From Actinomycetes bacterium (GTDB lineage Bacteria > Actinomycetota > Acidimicrobiia > Acidimicrobiales > Microtrichaceae), in the NCBI GenBank assembly GCA_023423215.1, contig JAFAFZ010000441.1:1-9365 (forward strand): 9,365 nucleotides of DNA. Direction: 5' to 3'. The number at the start of each line of letters is the position of its first letter. The stretch's first letter is position 1. The translations under genes and the position numbers were made by a program. The notes beneath the pieces are model-generated. The model saw only the letters and a list, made by a program, of their open reading frames with translations, was not told the DNA's origin and searched no databases. Positions 8,177 to 9,365 of the stretch are shown here, one piece after another.

Positions 8177-8431
8177 GCTGCCATGCGCTGCGCTGCGGTG
8201 GAGCGGACCACCTGGCGCAGCCTCCTCACGCCGGCTTCTGCCGAAGGCGTGCGAGCCGCGTCGTCCCACATTCGGCGCAAGTCGGCGCCGGACACCCGTG
8301 GCCGTAGGTCGCTCTCCTCGGGCCGGTGGTCCAGCTCACGCGGATCGATGCCAGCCGTGCGGTCCGGCCGGCGCCGCGCGCCCGCCGGAATCCGCTGGCC
8401 GGAGGACGGCCGGTTCCGCCACCCTTCGGGC
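8177..8431. other. Intergenic region between kdpE and the MOSC gene, no supported gene
   Basis: Besides the hairpin after kdpE I see no supported gene or clear promoter here. A/T at third positions is markedly more frequent in every frame than in the flanking genes, as expected for non-coding DNA. Open frames exist on both strands but have no start, ribosome site or family resemblance that I can defend. A small hairpin at 8397-8411 (GGCCG, loop GAGGA, CGGCC) lies about 20 bases before the MOSC ATG. Confidence 0.6.
8187..8221 (+). terminator. GC-rich hairpin after kdpE, possible operon terminator
   Basis: The hairpin starts 10 bases after the kdpE stop. GCTGCGC (8187-8193) pairs with GCGCAGC (8215-8221). 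Inside, GGTGG (8197-8201) pairs with CCACC (8208-8212), with a 6-base loop and a small internal loop of 3 against 2 bases. No T-run follows, so it is not a canonical intrinsic terminator. Many actinobacterial terminators lack a T-run, and the position fits an operon end. Hairpins arise readily by chance in such GC-rich DNA. Confidence 0.5.
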
Positions 8432-8980
8432 ATGGCCACGGACGCGCGGGTGACCGCACTGCACCGCAGCAGCGGCCACACCTTCTCGATGACCGCCGAG
8501 GCCTCGCTGGAGCTGGTCGCCGGCATGGGCGTCGTCGGCGACGCCCACCACGGCGCGACGGTGCAGCACCGGTCCCGGGTCAGGGCCGACCCGACGCAGC
8601 CGAACCTGCGCCAGGTGCACCTGCTCCAGTCCGAGCTGTTCGACGAGCTGGCGGACGCCGGGTTCGAGGTCGCACCCGGCGACCTGGGCGAGAACGTCAC
8701 GACGAGCGGCGTCGACCTGCTCGGCCTGGCGACCGGCACCGTGCTGCGGCTCGGCCCGGAGGTGCTGCTGGCGGTCACCGGCCTGCGCAACCCGTGCGGT
8801 CAGATCGACCGCTTCCGCCGTGGCCTGCGCGCCCAGGTCATCGACCGCGACCCCGACGGCGAGCCGATCCGTCGCGCCGGGGTCATGGCCGTCGTCCTGC
8901 GGGGCGGGACCGTGACCGTCGGCGACGCGATCGAGGTCTCGCTGCCGCCCGGCGAGCCCTTCCCGCTCGAACGCGTCTGA
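8432..8980 (+). CDS. Stand-alone MOSC-domain protein (possible sulfur-carrier or molybdenum-cofactor-related)
   Basis: This 182-aa protein matches the MOSC fold, which is found in molybdenum cofactor sulfurases and in small stand-alone bacterial proteins. The MOSC cysteine appears in TGLRNPCGQI as Cys122. Other typical stretches are GVVGDAHHG (34-41), LRQVHLLQSELFDEL and GDLGENVTTSG (83-93), then VMAVVLRGGTVTVGDAIEV near the end. The length is normal for single-domain members. Known relatives include YiiM-type proteins that act on N-hydroxylated compounds, but the substrate here cannot be assigned. The ATG at 8432 is chosen because homology begins soon after and upstream sequence looks non-coding. 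There is no properly spaced Shine-Dalgarno site; a GGAGG at 8401-8405 is 26 bases away. Translation may be leaderless or weak. The gene is separated from kdpE by 255 bases and is probably transcribed independently. Confidence 0.87.
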   Translation: MATDARVTALHRSSGHTFSMTAEASLELVAGMGVVGDAHHGATVQHRSRVRADPTQPNLRQVHLLQSELFDELADAGFEVAPGDLGENVTTSGVDLLGLATGTVLRLGPEVLLAVTGLRNPCGQIDRFRRGLRAQVIDRDPDGEPIRRAGVMAVVLRGGTVTVGDAIEVSLPPGEPFPLERV

Positions 8981-8999
8981 GGCGAGCCGCCCGAACTCC

Positions 9000-9034
9000 G
9001 GGCGTTCCACGACCGGATCGGTTGCGGAACGCCC
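9000..9034. terminator. Strong inverted repeat, probable bidirectional terminator between convergent genes
   Basis: GGGCGTTCC (9000-9008) pairs perfectly with GGAACGCCC (9026-9034). Pairing then continues inward through ACCG/CGGT (9012-9015 and 9019-9022) to a 3-base GAT loop. Of 16 paired positions only one is a mismatch (A9009/C9025) and one is a G-T wobble (9011/9023). An outer pair, GAGCCGC (8984-8990) and GCGGCTC (9046-9052), encloses it. The repeat lies in the 70-base gap between two convergent stop codons, where a terminator for both genes is expected. It lacks a T-run on either side. Confidence 0.8.
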
Positions 9035-9050
9035 AGAGGTCGCGCGCGGC

Positions 9051-9365
9051 TCAGGCGTGCACGGCGGCGGCGGTGGCGGCCAGGGCCGCCAGGCCGTCGC
9101 GCAGCTCCTGCACCGGCGGCCAGCCGAAGCCGAGGCGGAAGTGCCGCCGATCGGTGTCGAACCAGTGGCCCTCACCGACGTAGGTGCCGTGCTCAGCGTT
9201 GAGCACCCGGTAGAACTCGTCGACGTCGTCGACGCCGCCCGCTCGCAGGCGCGGCAGGCACACCACGCCGCCCTCGGGCTCGACCCAGTCCAGCCAGTCG
9301 CCCTGGTCCGCCATCCACGCGACCAGCAGGTCACGGCGGCCCTCGATGTCGGCGAGCACGCGCGC
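9051..9365 (-). CDS. PLP-dependent class I/II aminotransferase, C-terminal part (5' end outside the window)
   Basis: The visible 104 codons run from the right edge to a TGA at 9051-9053 read on the minus strand. The sequence resembles the C-terminal small domain of fold-type I aminotransferases. WVEPEGGVVCLPRL matches the usual small-domain beta strand after a P-x-GG motif. YVGEGHWFDTDRRHFRLGFGWP contains the Arg in HFRLGFGW, at the place where this fold binds the substrate carboxylate. A helix LRDGLAALAATAAAV ends the protein. The PLP lysine and most of the enzyme are beyond base 9365, so substrate and reaction cannot be named. The gene is convergent with the MOSC gene and not in an operon with it. 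The frame remains open to the window edge, so an internal GTG at 9359 is probably not the start. Confidence 0.82.
   Translation of the reverse strand, partial: ARVLADIEGRRDLLVAWMADQGDWLDWVEPEGGVVCLPRLRAGGVDDVDEFYRVLNAEHGTYVGEGHWFDTDRRHFRLGFGWPPVQELRDGLAALAATAAAVHA

Noticed and set aside
8226..8459. Minus-strand 77-codon frame containing CPAPTCAECG, suggestive of a zinc ribbon
   Set aside because: Two or three cysteines in a GC-rich frame are not enough. It overlaps the MOSC start, lacks a ribosome site and ends at once after the motif without the second half of a zinc site.
8432..9365. A MOSC plus PLP-enzyme pair forming a molybdenum cofactor sulfurase system
   Set aside because: The PLP enzyme looks like a class I/II aminotransferase, not the class V NifS-like type found in cofactor sulfurases. 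The genes are convergent with a strong terminator between them.
1..9365. Mobile elements, CRISPR repeats, tRNA genes, phage or defence genes
   Set aside because: I noticed no transposase or integrase motifs, direct repeats, regular spacer arrays or cloverleaf sequences anywhere in the window.

Overview
The window is chromosomal DNA from a very GC-rich bacterium, almost certainly an actinomycete (Actinomycetota). Third codon positions are nearly all G or C. GTG starts are common, Shine-Dalgarno sites are GGAGG-like, and the encoded proteins are of actinobacterial type. I cannot place the genus. I see no tRNA, rRNA, CRISPR, insertion sequence, integrase or other sign of a mobile element.

Bases 2-8176 hold a complete, tightly packed, co-directional kdp operon for high-affinity potassium uptake. 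A small one-helix membrane protein of unknown function comes first. It is followed by kdpF (33 aa), kdpA (K+-selective channel-like subunit), kdpB (P-type ATPase), kdpC (membrane-anchored subunit), kdpD (sensor histidine kinase) and kdpE (response regulator). Neighbouring genes overlap by 4 or 1 bases (small ORF/kdpF, kdpF/kdpA, kdpD/kdpE), or sit 2 to 55 bases apart. This predicts one polycistronic message with translational coupling. Catalytic and pore motifs of KdpA, KdpB, KdpC and KdpE are intact. KdpD is intact apart from an unusual end to its N-box. The operon promoter and any KdpE operator lie before base 1.

Bases 8177-8431 are non-coding as far as I can see. A GC-rich hairpin just after kdpE may end the operon. 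Bases 8432-8980 encode a stand-alone MOSC-domain protein with the conserved cysteine of that family. A strong, nearly perfect inverted repeat (9000-9034) sits between this gene and the convergent minus-strand gene at the right edge. That last gene is the C-terminal part of a class I/II PLP-dependent aminotransferase.

The system works as follows. KdpFABC imports K+ at the expense of ATP when K+ is scarce. KdpD and KdpE, encoded at the end of the same message, would switch the operon on and could form a positive feedback loop. The only plausibly under-described component is the small membrane protein ahead of kdpF. I found no convincing wholly new system here.
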